Source: Ichthyophthirius multifiliis
Lineage: Eukaryota; Ciliophora; Oligohymenophorea; Hymenostomatida
Assembly: GCF_000220395.1 (NCBI RefSeq)
Contig: NW_004087667.1
Span: forward strand, 1-41,380
Direction of reading: 5' to 3'
Length of the DNA stretch: 41,380 nucleotides
In this document: piece by piece, positions 1 through 12,690 of the stretch
How positions within the stretch are numbered: the first letter of the stretch is position 1
Layout: the number at the start of each line of letters is the position of its first letter
Program-made: the position numbers and the translations under genes
Notes under the pieces: model-generated
The model's input: the letters and a program-made list of their open reading frames with translations, nothing else
Database searches by the model: none
What the model was told of the DNA's origin: nothing

Positions 1-68
1 ATTGATAAATTTTATAATTTTTAAATAAAAATAGTTTTTACATTTATTTTAATAAATATAATACTTAA

Positions 69-271
69 ATGAATAAATTAGATGACAGTTATTAAACAAG
101 TAATATAAACATTTTTTAATATTTATATAAAAAAATTAAAAAAAATTAAATTAAAGTTTAGTTTAAATAAAATTTACATTAAACTAAGTAAGCATATATA
201 AAAAATTGTTTAGAAGAAGATATAACACCTAATCCGAAAATTATAAACATATTCAAACAATCAATTGAAAG

Positions 272-326
<55 letters not shown>

Positions 327-1817
327 ATATATATTTATATATATTTATATATTAATTCACATATTTAATATTATGTAGATTAAAATGTTTATGTTTATAT
401 TAATTTAAAAACCTAAATTTAACAGACATTGAAATACATCCATTTATAAATTCCATATAGGTAAATAAAAATCTTTATAAAAATAATTATATTAATTTAT
501 TATATATATTTATATATATATTTATATATACATATATATATCTTTATATATATATTTTATTTTTATAAAGAATGATATTTATATAAAACAAATAGACTTG
601 ACTAATAATAAAATTGAAGTAATACAAATTTTTCTTTTTTATTTTATATTTTTTTTTTTTAAAAATAGTAAATTACTATCTTTTTTGATATTTTAAACGA
701 ATAAAATAATATTTAAAATTTAATTCTAACTGGAAACTGTAAAATCATTTTTTTTTTTTTCTAATAAAAATTTAGATATTAATTAAAATCATATTTAGAA
801 ATTAAAGCATTTTGCTGAGTAAATAAATAAGAAAATTAATATTGAATTTTAAAATTTAAAATAATAATAATAACCTTAACATTTCTTTTCTTTAAAAGAC
901 TAAGTAATTGAAAAAATAAACCAATCAAAATAAAATATGACTAATTCTTCTATAAATTCTACTTGTGTGTCTTCTTCTTTTAATAATTTTTAATCTAATT
1001 AGTCTAATTTCGATTTATAATTGATCAATAATGAACATAAAGCTTAATTTTAATAAATTAATATGTCACCATTTGAATAATAATTATATAATAAACCGAA
1101 TTAAAAGAAGATTAAAATAATAAATAAATAAGAATTCGAATAAGAAAATAATATAAATAATAGTAATATTGAAAACTTATAAAAGGCGTTTATTTCAAAT
1201 AATTAATTAAGTATTTTTATTTAAGAAATTTTTAAATAATTAAATATTTAAAAAATTGATTCTAAATAGTTTATAAATGAAATAATTAAAAGATAAAATT
1301 AAGTAAAGAAAAAAAAAAAAATAGTTTATTATTTCTATAATTTATTTAAAAATAAAATAAAAAAATAGTTGTTTTAATTAATTAATTCAAAAAAATATAT
1401 ATATAATAATGAAAATTATATTAATTTAAATTCTTTTATAAAAGCTTTGGCCTATTAGAATATATAAGAATTGTCCTAAAACCAAATTTTTGATTTAATA
1501 AATACTCTTTGTAAAGATTAAAATTCTAATGAAGAAATAATAATCCGTTTATAGAAATGTCCCCCTTTAAATAACACTTCTAATACTAATAGTTATATAA
1601 ATAACAGTAATAGTTCAATAAATAGTAGTAGTTTAATAAGATAAAATGTTAATTTAAAGGTAAATAATAAGGAAAATGTAGTCTTAAATAAATCACAAGT
1701 AAATATAATTAGTCCTTTAAATAAAAGTTAAAAAAAAAATACTTAAATAAACTAAAGTTAATAAAAATAGAAAACTTAATTTAATTTATAAAAAGAAAAT
1801 AATTTTAATTATAGTAC

Positions 1818-1868
<51 letters not shown>

Positions 1869-3763
1869 TAAAACCTAAATTAATAATAATATAGACAGTC
1901 TAAATAATTAAGTTTAAGGAGGAGGAAAATAGTAAATAAATAAAGGAGAATATATAAATGTATCTGAAATACTTTATTAATAGTATGAATATTAATAGAA
2001 ATTAAACAAATAAAACAAATAAGAGAATCTTATAGAATAAATAATATCACCTTTAAAATAATAATTAGTTTCTAATAATATATAAGGAAATAAATAGATG
2101 AATAATACTATTGATTCTCCTATTCATTAAAATAAAAACTTATCTAAGTCTAAAATTTATGATTCGGAATTTAGAAATGTAATTGTTTCAGATTATATTG
2201 ATATTAATTAGGAGTTTTTGGAAAAAGAAAAAAATATTAAAAATAATTTTTTTTTTCAAATAAAGAAGATGATTTTTAAAAAATGTTCTCGTTTAACGAT
2301 TATTTAAAAATTAATATTAAAAATTAAGAAAATAATACTAGTATTCTTAATCAGACTTTTGGACGAGAAAATAACGAAAAACTTACTTTTAAAGAAACCG
2401 TTTTTTAATTAGAATAAATTATAACTTAATCTTCAGATTAAAAACAATTACTTGAATAAATTAAAAATCATATAGTATATGATTATAATAAATGTCCTTT
2501 TATAGGAATAAAACTGGAGTATTTGAACAAAAATAAATACCATATTTAAATTTTGTAGTCTAATATATTTAAATAATATTTAAATTATTTATAAGCTTTG
2601 AAAATTTCATTTAGTTAAATTGAAAAGTTGTATGGAATTTGCTCTTTTTTTAATGAGAATTTAGTAGTGTTAAATTTGGCTTTTAATAATTTAAAAAATA
2701 TAGAGTTTTTATAGAAATGTAAAAGCTTAGAATTTCTTAATGTTTCTTATAATTCGATTTAAAATTTAAATGGACTCGAAAATTTAATTAATTTAAAAGA
2801 ATTTTATGGCTGTTATAATTAAATTTCGTTAATTAATATTAATTATAATAACTAATTAAAATAAATTGACTTATAAAATAATCTTATTGATAGTATTCAT
2901 TAAATTTAAGTTTAAAGAAATAATCAAAAAGTAATATTAATTAATATTTAGAATAATCCTATCTGTAATAAAGGTAATTATTAAAAACTAATTTAATCGA
3001 ATTTATCCAGTCTTAAATTAATAGATGAACCTAACCCTAATTTTATTTAAGAAGTAATAAATAAATATATTTAAGATATTAAATTATGTCTATTAAAATA
3101 AAGGGTTTATCAGAATTTAATAGATACAAAGAAATATGTTTTTTAGAAAACGAAGAAATAAAAACATATTAAATGAGATAGTAAGCAAAAGACAATATGC
3201 AAAAAAATATATAAACTTAATAAATTATTATATAGTAAAGTTAAAGAAATAATAGGTCTACTAGTCCACTCTAAAAATAATAAAGTTAATAAAATATGAA
3301 TAAATAAAAAATAATCGAAGTAAATAAATTAAAAAATTAACAAAAAATTTAAATATAAAATTAGTCTTTGAATAATATTATCTCATCTTAAAAAAAAAAC
3401 AGATAATCAAAAAATAGTATATAATCATAATAGCAAAATTAAAGTTTAGATAAACCTAAAATTTCTTTAAATTTATATAAAATTAATGTTAATAATAATA
3501 AATAAAAATATAATTAAAATTTAAAATTAGAAAAAAAATAATTATCTAATGTTTTTACTTTTTGTAGAGGTAAATATATTTTTTTATGTCATATATATAT
3601 AAATATTTATAAATATATATATAAATATATTAATATATTTTTACATATTTTAATATATATTAAAAATTTTATAGATAATTAGAAAATATTATAAATAAAA
3701 AATAATACTAATCATATGGAAAAATATAATAGTAATACTTTTAGATATTAAAAATAGTTTTGA
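69..3763 (+). CDS. Leucine-rich-repeat protein with polyglutamine tract, 6 exons
   Basis: I read exons at 69-270, 379-460, 571-618, 669-738, 776-3569 and 3675-3763, about 1,095 residues, ending at TGA 3761-3763. The N-terminal part (about residues 68-165) resembles a ribonuclease-inhibitor-type LRR, with IKQIDLTNNKIE and IQNLILTGN. A Gln/Asn-rich middle follows, including 16 consecutive TAA (Gln) codons at 1819-1866. A second, SDS22-like LRR block lies near residues 735-890, with LVVLNLAFNNLKNIEFL and LEFLNVSYNSIQNLNGL. The tail is again Gln/Asn-rich. The partner is unknown; LRRs normally bind proteins. The frame breaks at a T10 run (2248-2257) and near a T6 run (3139-3144), each equal to one missing base, and the first intron joins one base out of phase. 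The start is the first ATG in frame with exon 1, so it and the small 5' exons are less certain than the main exon. An alternative is a shorter gene starting at ATG 937, but the open upstream frame with LRR motifs argues against it. Confidence 0.7.
271..378 (+). other. Intron 1 of the LRR gene, mostly an (AT)n run
   Basis: It begins GTATATATAA and ends TTATGTAG, with a long AT dinucleotide run between. Joining the exons at these sites leaves the downstream LRR frame one base short, so either a base is missing from the assembly or one junction is misplaced. Confidence 0.5.
1819..1866 (+). repeat. (TAA)16 trinucleotide repeat coding polyglutamine
   Basis: Sixteen TAA triplets lie in the reading frame of the LRR gene. 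Under the ciliate code they encode 16 glutamines; under the standard code they would be 16 stops. A pure single-codon run suggests recent slippage expansion and probable length variation between strains. Confidence 0.9.
3570..3674 (+). other. Last intron of the LRR gene
   Basis: It starts GTAAATATAT after an AGAG exon end and finishes TTTTATAG. The length of 105 nt preserves phase, and the exon that follows stays open to the TGA at 3761. Confidence 0.65.
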
Positions 3764-4040
3764 AATTTTATAATATTTTTTATATATATATATATATAAA
3801 AAATTTATTTATTATACATATATTTTACTATCAAACTTATATAATCAATAAAACAATTTGTATATTCGAACATAATATTTTTATAGTTTTTAAATATGAA
3901 TTGAAATATTTTAATATATCAAAATGAATATTTTAAATAATAAATAAAATATAAATTAAAATTTCTTAAAATAATAATAATATTTGAATTTTAAAATAAT
4001 AATTTAAAAAAAAAAAAATTATATATATTATTATTACATC

Positions 4041-4310
4041 ATGTAAAAATAAAATAGCATTTAAGATGATAATGAAAAATCTGGAAAATAATTATTTAAT
4101 AAAATACGAGCTCAATGGACAAATCCGAATCAATAAAAATAAAATCCTCCTAATAATTATGAAATTTATGGATAAATATAACCAAAAGATTTATAATTTA
4201 TTTATGATATAATTTAATAATAAAGACCTCCTTATTAACCATTTAAAAAATATATAAAACTTAATGATATTGTTGATATTTTATAAGAATTTTGGGAAGA
4301 TGAGAATTGA
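4041..4310 (+). CDS. Small Gag1-like clamp (DUF4050-type) protein, 89 aa
   Basis: This is a single-exon frame of 89 codons from ATG 4041 to TGA 4308-4310, with TAA read as Gln throughout. The front half contains LFNKIRAQW. The back half ends with IKLNDIVDILQEFWEDEN. From memory, plant and fungal proteins of the Gag1-like clamp domain family (formerly DUF4050) show the same plan: a W-N-x-x-R-x-Q-W segment, then a P-I-P-L-x-x-M-V-D-x-L-x-D-x-W-E ending. The match is by pattern, not alignment. In fission yeast Gag1 regulates TORC2 signalling through Gad8; whether that holds here is inference. It lies 277 bp after the LRR gene and 350 bp before the CD36-like gene on the same strand, each presumably with its own promoter. 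No signal peptide or membrane segment is visible. Confidence 0.6.
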
Positions 4311-4660
4311 AAAAACTACAATAAAAAAGATTTTAATTTTTTTTTAACAAAAAATATTAAATAAAAAAAAAAAATAAAAATAAAAAAAAAAACAATTTAT
4401 TACTGTAAAATTAATAACAAAAAAAAAATTATATCAAAAAAAAAATAAGAATAAACATTATAAAAAATATTAATAATATTATTAAAAAGATAATTTATAT
4501 AGTTTATTTACAAAAATAATGAAGATAATATTTATTTCTTTTATAAATAAAATATAAATAAAAAATAAATAATAATAATAATAATATTAATAATAATAAT
4601 AATACTTATTATAATAAATCAATAACAATAATTTTATATATTTTACAAAACATAATCTAA
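4311..4660 (+). other. Intergenic, A-rich, no gene seen
   Basis: The stretch has long A runs and (TAA)/(ATA) repeats and carries no frame of interest. It must hold the 3' end signals of the small gene and the promoter of the CD36-like gene, but no specific site can be told apart from the AT background. Confidence 0.6.
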
Positions 4661-5156
4661 ATGAAAATTACAATATTTAAAAACCTTACTTGCGTCTTTT
4701 TAGGATTGTTTATTGTTTTTTTAAGTATAGGATTAGTAGTTTATTTTTATTTAAATTATTCTTTAGATACATTAATTTTATAAACTTCATAATTAACTAG
4801 GTAATTTAATAAAAAATGAAAAAAATAAATTAAATTTATAAAAATATATTTATCAATAAAGTACTAAATTTAAAGAATGGGGTGAATATCCAGGATACAA
4901 TAATGTTTTTTTAAATAAAACAATAAGACTTTTTTAAATCTAAAAATAATAAAATTAAGATATTAATGATTTACCATTTGGTGTATTAAATATAAAAAAT
5001 TAAATATTTTATATATTAATATTTATTTAAAATATATTTAAAGATAGGTGATGAAATAAATATGAAATTAAGCTAACCTTATTATTATAATTATACATTC
5101 AAATTTGAAAACGTTTCATTATTAACAGGAGTATATATATATATAAATAAATATAA

Positions 5157-5201
<45 letters not shown>

Positions 5202-5756
5202 TTTATATACAAATTTATATTTATATTTATTTTTATATTTTTTTATTTATTTTTATATATACATAGACTAATGGATATGCATCATATTTTAAAAATGAAT
5301 CTTTAATAGATAATTTTAATTAAATTTAATAATAATATAATGAGGAAATAACTACTATTAATTATGGATTATTAAAAAACTATTACGAGGAAGTATTTGC
5401 TCCTCCGGCTAGAAAAACGCCTGTTTTTCTTTATAATTTAAAACAATAAATGATTGATTCACTCCCTACTTATTATGCCAAAGTCATGTAAATTTTCAAT
5501 ATAGGAGATTTAGATTATGTCAAAAAAGCAATTTTCTAACCTTTGTAAATAAGTTAAATTTTATAAGATCAAATATGGAATAATTAATAATTTGGCTGGA
5601 AAAGGTAATTATATATAAATAAAAGCCAAAAAATAAATATATATAAATTTTTAAAATAACTTAAAATATTCTAAAAACATATATATATATATAAATAAAA
5701 GCCAAAATAAATATATATATAAATTTTTTAAATAAATTAAAATCATCTAAAAAACC

Positions 5757-5789
<33 letters not shown>

Positions 5790-7524
5790 TAACCTAAATA
5801 CATATATAAATAAATAAAGTATAAAAAAAAAAAGACATAAAATTTATAATAAAAATAAAATAGTTAAAAATCATTAGCAGAATGGGTAAAAATAGCTTTA
5901 AGTCGTCAATACTAATACCATCCAAATTTCCAAATAATAAAAAAAGCTTTAAAAATAGAAGATGATCTTATGCTTAAACTTTCCGGAAAAAGTTCTATGT
6001 TAAATAAACTAGCAATTTTAATAAATGGTACTGTTTCAGATTCTATATATGAATATTCATAAAGTGTATGTATGGGAGGTATTTTTTGTACAGAAAATGA
6101 ATTAGTAAGCTCTTAATGGGCTTCCGGTATTTTAACTACGAAGAGAATTTTTAAACATATGAAAAATCCTTTGAATTTTTCGTTTCATGATTTGAATTCT
6201 ACTATTCCTAAAAACGCTGAATTGGGTATTTATTTGGAGAAAGGTTCTTTAAATGCCAATGATGGAATGTAATTATTGTCTGTGGATTAAAATACAGGGG
6301 ATATGTTAGATCCTAATGATCCTGCGGCAAGTGTTAGTATCATTAGTTATTATAATATGGCCTAATTTTATAATAATAAAGATAATTTTGGACTTATTAA
6401 TTATAATTTGAAACTCTATAATATCTAAAAAGCTAAAGACTTAGTAACTTATATAGATTACTTCGAGAAAAATCTAGTCAAAAAGGAAAATTTATACCCG
6501 AATATAGCAAATGAGGAAACTACGACTTTAGCTTGGCTCATATATAAATCTTTTCCGAAATTTTTGAATAAATTTAGTGATTTTTTACTTTAAAGTCTAT
6601 ATGCGAGATCTTTATATAAATAACTTTAAGATATTAAATGTGAAAAATTATTTTAGGAAGAAATTTTAAAAGATATAGGGGAGAAAATTTGCAAAAATAA
6701 ATATTTCTAATAATATGATATAAGTGCAAATTTCGAAAATAATTTTATATTTGTATAGGCTTTTTTAGGTATATATATATATATATATTTTTTATATATA
6801 AATATATATATGTATTTTTATATACTTTTATTCTTTTTTTATATATATTTTAGGTAAATAAGGATCTCAAATATGGAATGATTTACTTTTAATTTTTTAA
6901 ATTACAAATGATTAATTAGCATTTTTATTATATAATTAAGAAAAATCTAAATATGCTTTATTATTAAATGATATTTAGAATGTATTATAAAAATAATATT
7001 AATGTCCTATTGCTTGTAGTGCTTATGAATTAGGTATTTAATAGATTTTATATGGAAATATTATTAATAATTTACCTTCTAAATATTTTTATAAATCTGA
7101 TAATGCAGATTCTTTACTAGAATGGGATAATGACAAAGTATATATATTTAAATATATTTATTTTAATTACAAAAAAATATAAGAAAATATTTAATAATGG
7201 TAAAATAATACCTGAGATAAATAGTTATTTAAAGAAGTTTTTCGGAAAAGAAATTTAAATGAAAGATTAAAATATTTCTCTTTTATAATATAGTGATAAC
7301 AGTCTATTAGTTTTTAGTTAAATATTAGACTTCGTGTTGTAAATAAAGTAAGGGAAAAATGAACAAATATTTAATCTTTAAAAAGAAGATGCAAATTATG
7401 TTTTTGAATATTTAAAACATATATTAATAGAAGAATTATTTGGAGGCCTATATATAAAAAAGTTTTCATAAGAATTACTTTGGGGATATAAAGATAAATA
7501 TTAAATGGCAAAGGTAAAATAATA

Positions 7525-7622
<98 letters not shown>

Positions 7623-8522
7623 TGGCGATTAGTAGATGGAGGTCAACCTTGGATTTCAGAAAAAATATATATATTATAAAAAAATAATTGGAATTTAGCA
7701 TAAAATTTACAATCAAATGAAGTTAATTGGATAAATACAGGAATTGAAGATATTAATTTGTTAAATAATCACAAAAAAATTTTAGGGAATGATATTATTT
7801 ATAAAAAATATATAGTTTATGCAAATCCTAATTCTAATTCAAAAACTATATGGTCTTATGTTTTACCTTATAATTTAAATAAAACAGTTAATATATTAAT
7901 ATATATATATACATAAATTAATAAAAATATTATATTTATTTATAATTTTAGGTAAAAGGAAGTAATGGATTTGGTTTTTAAACAAAAATAAATGATGGAA
8001 ATAGTCTATTATATTTTAATGATTAATAATGTAGAGTTTATGAATTAAAGTAAAACGAAAAAACTTCTTATAAAGAATATGATGTTTATAAATATAAATA
8101 TGAACCTTCAGTAAGTGATTAATAAGAATTCGAAGATTAAGATGGGTTTATTAATATGAAAAGTTCACTTTTTGATGGAAGTTATGTATCAGATTTATAT
8201 TTTGGGAATATTAATAATTAGGAAATAGTGAAAAAAATAAATATTGATGGAGTTAATATTAAATAATGTAATAATTCTTTAGTTTAAAATGAAAAATCTT
8301 CGGTTTTTTATGTTGAACCTTATACAGGAAAAACAGTTAAGTTTTCTTAAAATTAATAGGTATATTATTATTTTAATAAAAATTATTTATTTAATATAGT
8401 TTAATTTTTTACTTGAACCCAATTTATTATTTGATTAACCACATGTAAAAAGGAAAATTTACGTTCCATTTTATATAATGGAATATAATATGAATTTTAA
8501 TGATTATACAGTAAAAAATAAT

Positions 8523-8569
<47 letters not shown>

Positions 8570-8867
8570 CTTATAAAATTTTTAGATGGATTCATATTTT
8601 GAAGATATATCTTATAATCGAAGTTTAAATAAAAATATTTTTATTTCGTTTTCCGTTTTGAGTGGTATTAGTCTTATATTGGCAATTGTTTTTGGAGTTA
8701 TTTATTATAAAAAGAGAAAATAATTTAAAATATCATAGAAAAGTTCATTAAAAGCTAGTTTAATTAATTATTAAGATCATAATTAAATTAACTAAAATAA
8801 TAGTATAAATTTATATATAAAAATAAATTATTTATATATTTATTATTTAAAAAAACATAGCAAATGA
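4661..8867 (+). CDS. CD36/LIMP-2-like two-pass membrane protein, about 11 exons
   Basis: Exons are read at 4661-4800, 4862-4980, 5048-5130, 5267-5604, 5864-6768, 6854-7137, 7184-7513, about 7636-7886, 7952-8359, 8400-8510 and 8586-8867, giving about 1,080 residues. A short N-tail precedes a membrane segment (residues about 10-32). A very long luminal region follows, then a second membrane segment (about 1008-1030, LSGISLILAIVFGVIYY) and a basic KKRK cytoplasmic tail. CD36-family hallmarks are ELLWGYKDKY just before exon 8, FYVEPYTGKTVKF near the end, and VKRKIYVPFYIMEYNM before the second membrane span. Family members bind lipids, lipoproteins or lysosomal cargo at the cell surface, in phagosomes or in lysosomes. 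It is about twice the usual length of 480-500 residues, mostly from extra luminal sequence. Intron 7 does not join in phase at either candidate acceptor (7632 or 7635), equal to one missing base. The stop at 8865-8867 is 123 bp from the convergent EML gene. Confidence 0.75.
5605..5863 (+). repeat. Intron 4 of the CD36-like gene, with an internal tandem duplication
   Basis: This is the longest intron of the gene (259 nt). It contains two imperfect copies of a unit of about 75 bp, roughly 5611-5685 and 5687-5762. Each starts ATATATAAATAAAAGCC and contains a short TTAAAAT...CTAAAAA block. The copies differ by small indels and substitutions, as expected for an older duplication. An (AT)n run follows. 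Confidence 0.7.
7514..7635 (+). repeat. (AT)n microsatellite inside CD36-like intron 7
   Basis: An almost pure AT dinucleotide run of about 85 bp fills an intron that begins GTAAAATAAT and ends at GATTAG or GATTAGTAG. Neither acceptor restores the clear downstream frame (GGQPW... and KKYIVYANPN), so a base is probably missing near one junction. Confidence 0.7.
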
Positions 8868-8990
8868 ATTAAATTTATAAGAATGATATTTACTTTGAAA
8901 TAAAATAACAAATATTTATTTAATTTTTTTTTTTTTTTTAAATAAATAAATAAATTATAAATTATAGAAATAAAAAAATTAACAAAAAAC

Positions 8991-9832
8991 TCATTATACT
9001 TTCCATTTCATTAATGTCCTATCATATCCTCCTACTGAGTACACATATTTATCTTCATTATCAAATTATATTTTGTAACATGTGAGGAATGTGCCCTATA
9101 ACTTAAGCATTTATTCCCTTTCAAACATGGATTTCTATATAAATTAACAAATCCCCAATCATCTCCTACAGCAAATATCTACTTATTATTGCTTCTCGAA
9201 ACTCCATTTACATGTGAGCCATCAGTAGATGGAGGAAAAACACCCTAAACTGGCCATCCTAATTTGCATGTAAAATTATACCATTATTCATCTCTTAATT
9301 AAGATGCACCAGCTTATATTTATTTTTTAAAATAATAAATAAAAATAAAATACATTGTAATTATTATCCATTAGAAACTTAAAAGAAAAGATACTCATAT
9401 GCCCCACAATTAGATTAAATATATTATCCATCACATGACCAATCAAATGAAGTAATAAAAGAATTGTGTTTAGAACATACTGCTACTTATTCGTAATTGT
9501 TGTTTACACTTAATATATATATATTATTATCATGCGATCCTATACCAAGGAAATTTCCATCTGGTGAAAAATGCATTACTTCAATCCATTCATTTGAAAT
9601 TTAATTTTCGTAAATCTTTTTTTTTTATAATTTTTTTTTAATTTTTATTATTATTATTTATTACTTTAGTATCTAAATCTTATATGCTTTATCTTATTGA
9701 GAGATATCCATCATTTGTGGCTACTGCTACATGTCCATTAACATGGTTTATTGTTACTGCACGTGAACATTAGTTTGGTGGAAATAATGAAAGGGTAGAA
9801 GCACAACCTATATATTAAATTTTTATATTATG

Positions 9833-9891
<59 letters not shown>

Positions 9892-11576
9892 TTATAACCT
9901 ATTTTTTTTTTCATTCCTGGTATAGGATTTATAGTGCCTTAATGTATAACTTTATTTATTTCAGGATTAAAAACTAGTACTTTGTTATCATCTCCACTTG
10001 TAATTACCTAATATATTTATTTATATATATATTCTATAATATTTTTTACATATCCTGTTTTCTTATCGACATATAAACCCCATGTTTCTCCGGTCGAATG
10101 TCCATTCATCAATGTATTAATTTCTCCATTATTAATTTATTATATACATCCTTTTATTTTTGTTATATAAATAAACAGCGTGAAATTTTTTTTTACCGTT
10201 TCTAGTTCCAACTAAAATAACTCCATTATGATAATCAATAGCCCTTGCACAATTAGATAATTAATGTGAAGCTTATATCTCATAAGTATTAACATCTAAA
10301 ACTTTCAATTATTTATCAATAGCTCCACTTGAAAACATTAATCCATCTTTTACACTAATCGCATGTATAGCTCCATTATGTAATTAAATCTCCTTGGCAG
10401 CTTAATTTCCATTCCATATATAAACTGAACCTTTAGAAGATCCTGAAAAGCTTATTCCTGCATTATCCTTATGAAAAGCTACACTTAACATCTATATATA
10501 ATATTTCTATGTATTAAAAAATAAAAAATACATCAATTTTAGTTTAAGCACCAAAAATACCTCTAGAAGCCTTCAAATAATTTCCATTGAAATCTATAAA
10601 GGCACAACCACTTTTTCTAGCTAAAATACATGCATAACTACCTCCACTAGTATCAATATCCATAATAGTCTCATTTCCTGTTTTGTCCATAGAAAGTTTC
10701 TATCCAGAAGATACGTCATATACATGTATACAATGATCATTACTCTCATCTACAGAAAATAAATATTTGCCATCTGGCGAGAATTTTATACATTTGGCAA
10801 GTCTACTACCCCTTCCTTATTGGATTTTGTGAATTACTTTTTTAGTTTTGGCACTCCATATGTATATTAAAGGATTCTATCCCCTCTAACCAGTCGCTAC
10901 AGTATCTCCATCTCTGCTTATATCCAAACATTCGATATCATCATTGTGACCTTAGAGGTTAGGAGTTACTAGACCGTCTCCGAAAAACTCTTAATTGTTT
11001 GTAGATGTGTCTAATATTATACCAACGGCAGCGGAAAAATATACAATTTTATTAGGCATGGATGTATAGTATCTATATTTTATATTATATTTATTAAATT
11101 ATTTTAAGCATTTTTTATTTACAAATTCTATCTTGTGTTTTCACATCTGTAACCGTTTACATATTCTAGTTTTAAATGTTATTATGGAGGAAATGCATTA
11201 TTTTAAGGAGCCTTTTTTTATTTTATTAATTTATTATTATTTAAGGGTGTTTTTTTACGATTTGATGGTTCTTTTAAAACACCTATCCAGGGTTTTACAG
11301 CCATAAATTATTCTCCTTCTTCTTTTTCTTAGAGTTCAAATAAACCTTAATCCTATATTTTTAAGTATGTTTTTTGTTTAAAAAAAATATATGTATATGT
11401 ATATATACATATATAAATATTATTTTATTTACTTCTTCAGGTTTATTTTCTTTAACTTAATACTTATTTACTATTTGTCCGTTAGCATTTTCACGTTTAT
11501 CATTATATTCCATTTACAAATCTTCTTCGTCTAAATTACGAGGTTCTTTAGAATCATTTGAGGTACCACAACCCAT
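8991..11576 (-). CDS. EMAP-like (EML) microtubule-associated protein, HELP + WD40, 9 exons
   Basis: Exons on the minus strand run 11576-11433, 11352-11123, 11072-10532, 10491-10197, 10150-10050, 10007-9899, 9807-9665, 9615-9354 and 9312-8991, about 715 residues. The N-terminus MGCGTS fits an N-myristoylation signal. KPWIGVLKEPS leads into the HELP motif near residue 110 (LKLEYVNGYRCENTR). WD40 repeats fill the rest, with GHNDDIECLDISRDG, CIKFSPDGKYLFS, LCRS-type linkers, VMHFSPDGNFLGIGSHDN, and a last blade ending GGYDRTLMKWKV. EML proteins bind tubulin through the HELP/TAPE core and regulate microtubules; in ciliates they probably act on cortical or ciliary microtubules (inference). The ATG was chosen because MGC is in frame and no better start lies upstream. 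Within the last exon the frame shifts at 9062-9077, equal to one missing base, just before the final WD blade. All eight introns (40-91 nt) are GT...AG and in phase. Confidence 0.85.
9808..9898 (-). other. EML intron 6 with (AT)n run
   Basis: The intron is GT...AG, 91 nt, and mostly AT dinucleotides (about 9836-9886). It follows a run of ten A in the coding strand; the phase is preserved across it. Confidence 0.65.
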
Positions 11577-12336
11577 TTTTATTTAATTTAAATGATTTTT
11601 TTTTCTTTATTAATTTAAAAATAAATAAATAAGTAATTATTTTCGTTTTTAGAATTTTATTTATAATAAAATATTAATGAATGTTGAAATTTTCAATACT
11701 AGTATTTTATTTTTTTTGTAAACGAAAAAAAATAAAAATATCAATTTTAAACAACAGTATTTAATATGATTTATTATATATTGAAGAAAAATATAATTAA
11801 ATAAAACAAAGGAATAAAAGAATTACATAAATTTTTATAAATTATTATATATGATATATGTAATAAATTTATATATTACTAATTTATTTTATTGATTTTT
11901 TTGAATTAAAACAATTAATTAAATAAATATTTATATCATATAAAGATAAGATATGAAATAAAGAAATCGAATTATAATTTTAATTTGGTATTTAAATTTA
12001 TATATATATATATATAAATTACTAATTTATTTCTAAATTTATAAAATCTTTATTTTACTACATAAATATATAAATAATTAAAAAAAAAAATTAAGGCATT
12101 TTTAAAGAATTAGAAAGACTAAAAATATATATAGTTTATTTTTTCTTAAAAAAAAAATATGTAAATAATATTAAATAATTTGCATAAAATAAAACATAAT
12201 TAATATAAATATATAAATATATATATATATATATTATATATATATATATTTAAATATATATATATATATATATATATTTTATATATTATTATTTTACTTA
12301 CATTATTAAAATTATTTATATATATATATATATTTA
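11577..12336. other. Intergenic, AT-rich, no gene seen
   Basis: This 760-bp stretch holds several (AT)n and (TATA)n runs (for example 12205-12275) and no coding pattern on either strand. It contains the promoter of the EML gene and the 3' region of the EF-hand gene. Confidence 0.6.
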
Positions 12337-12690
12337 TCAATTTATTTTTTAATTATTTGTTGTGGGACAAAATAAACAATCAGTATCTAAACCTTATGAA
12401 TCAAATTATATATTTCCGTATTTTAATTTTTTATCTATTATATCATTTGCCATTATATCGTAAAATTCATCAAAATTAAGTACTTGTTTCATGCCAATAA
12501 TCTAATCGTATTTATTTTTATCATATGAATCTTAATATCTTTGTCTTAAATTTGAAACTTTAATCATTCCAGTTTCAGGGTCAAGTGAATCAAAAACATT
12601 TTTTATCATTATAACTTCATCTTTATTTAAATTGGGTCTTGTATAATTTTAATATTTAAAATTATTTTCTTATTATTATTAATTTCCCAT
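12337..12690 (-). CDS. Small EF-hand-like protein, 117 aa
   Basis: This is a single exon from ATG at 12690 to TGA at 12337-12339, 117 residues. It begins MGNQQQQ, so it may be N-myristoylated. The middle (IKNVFDSLDPETGMIKVSNL) has the spacing of an EF-hand: D-x-D-position acids, a central Gly and a hydrophobic after it, but the loop is imperfect. LNFDEFYDIM is the typical exiting helix of a second hand. This is the look of a calmodulin-related or light-chain-like regulator with one degenerate and one partial hand, and calcium binding is uncertain. The C-terminus has a C-x2-C pair (LFCPTT context is CLFC). It is divergently arranged with prefoldin 2, 163 bp apart. Confidence 0.65.

Noticed and set aside
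3088-3146. A 59-nt intron in the LRR gene to explain the second frame break
   Set aside because: It would begin GTCTATT, unlike the other introns, and one extra T in the T6 run at 3139-3144 restores a better reading. It was not fully excluded.
7501-7716. Minus-strand standard-code ORF rich in Ile-Tyr repeats
   Set aside because: It is a translation of the (AT)n run in the CD36-like intron and has no protein character.
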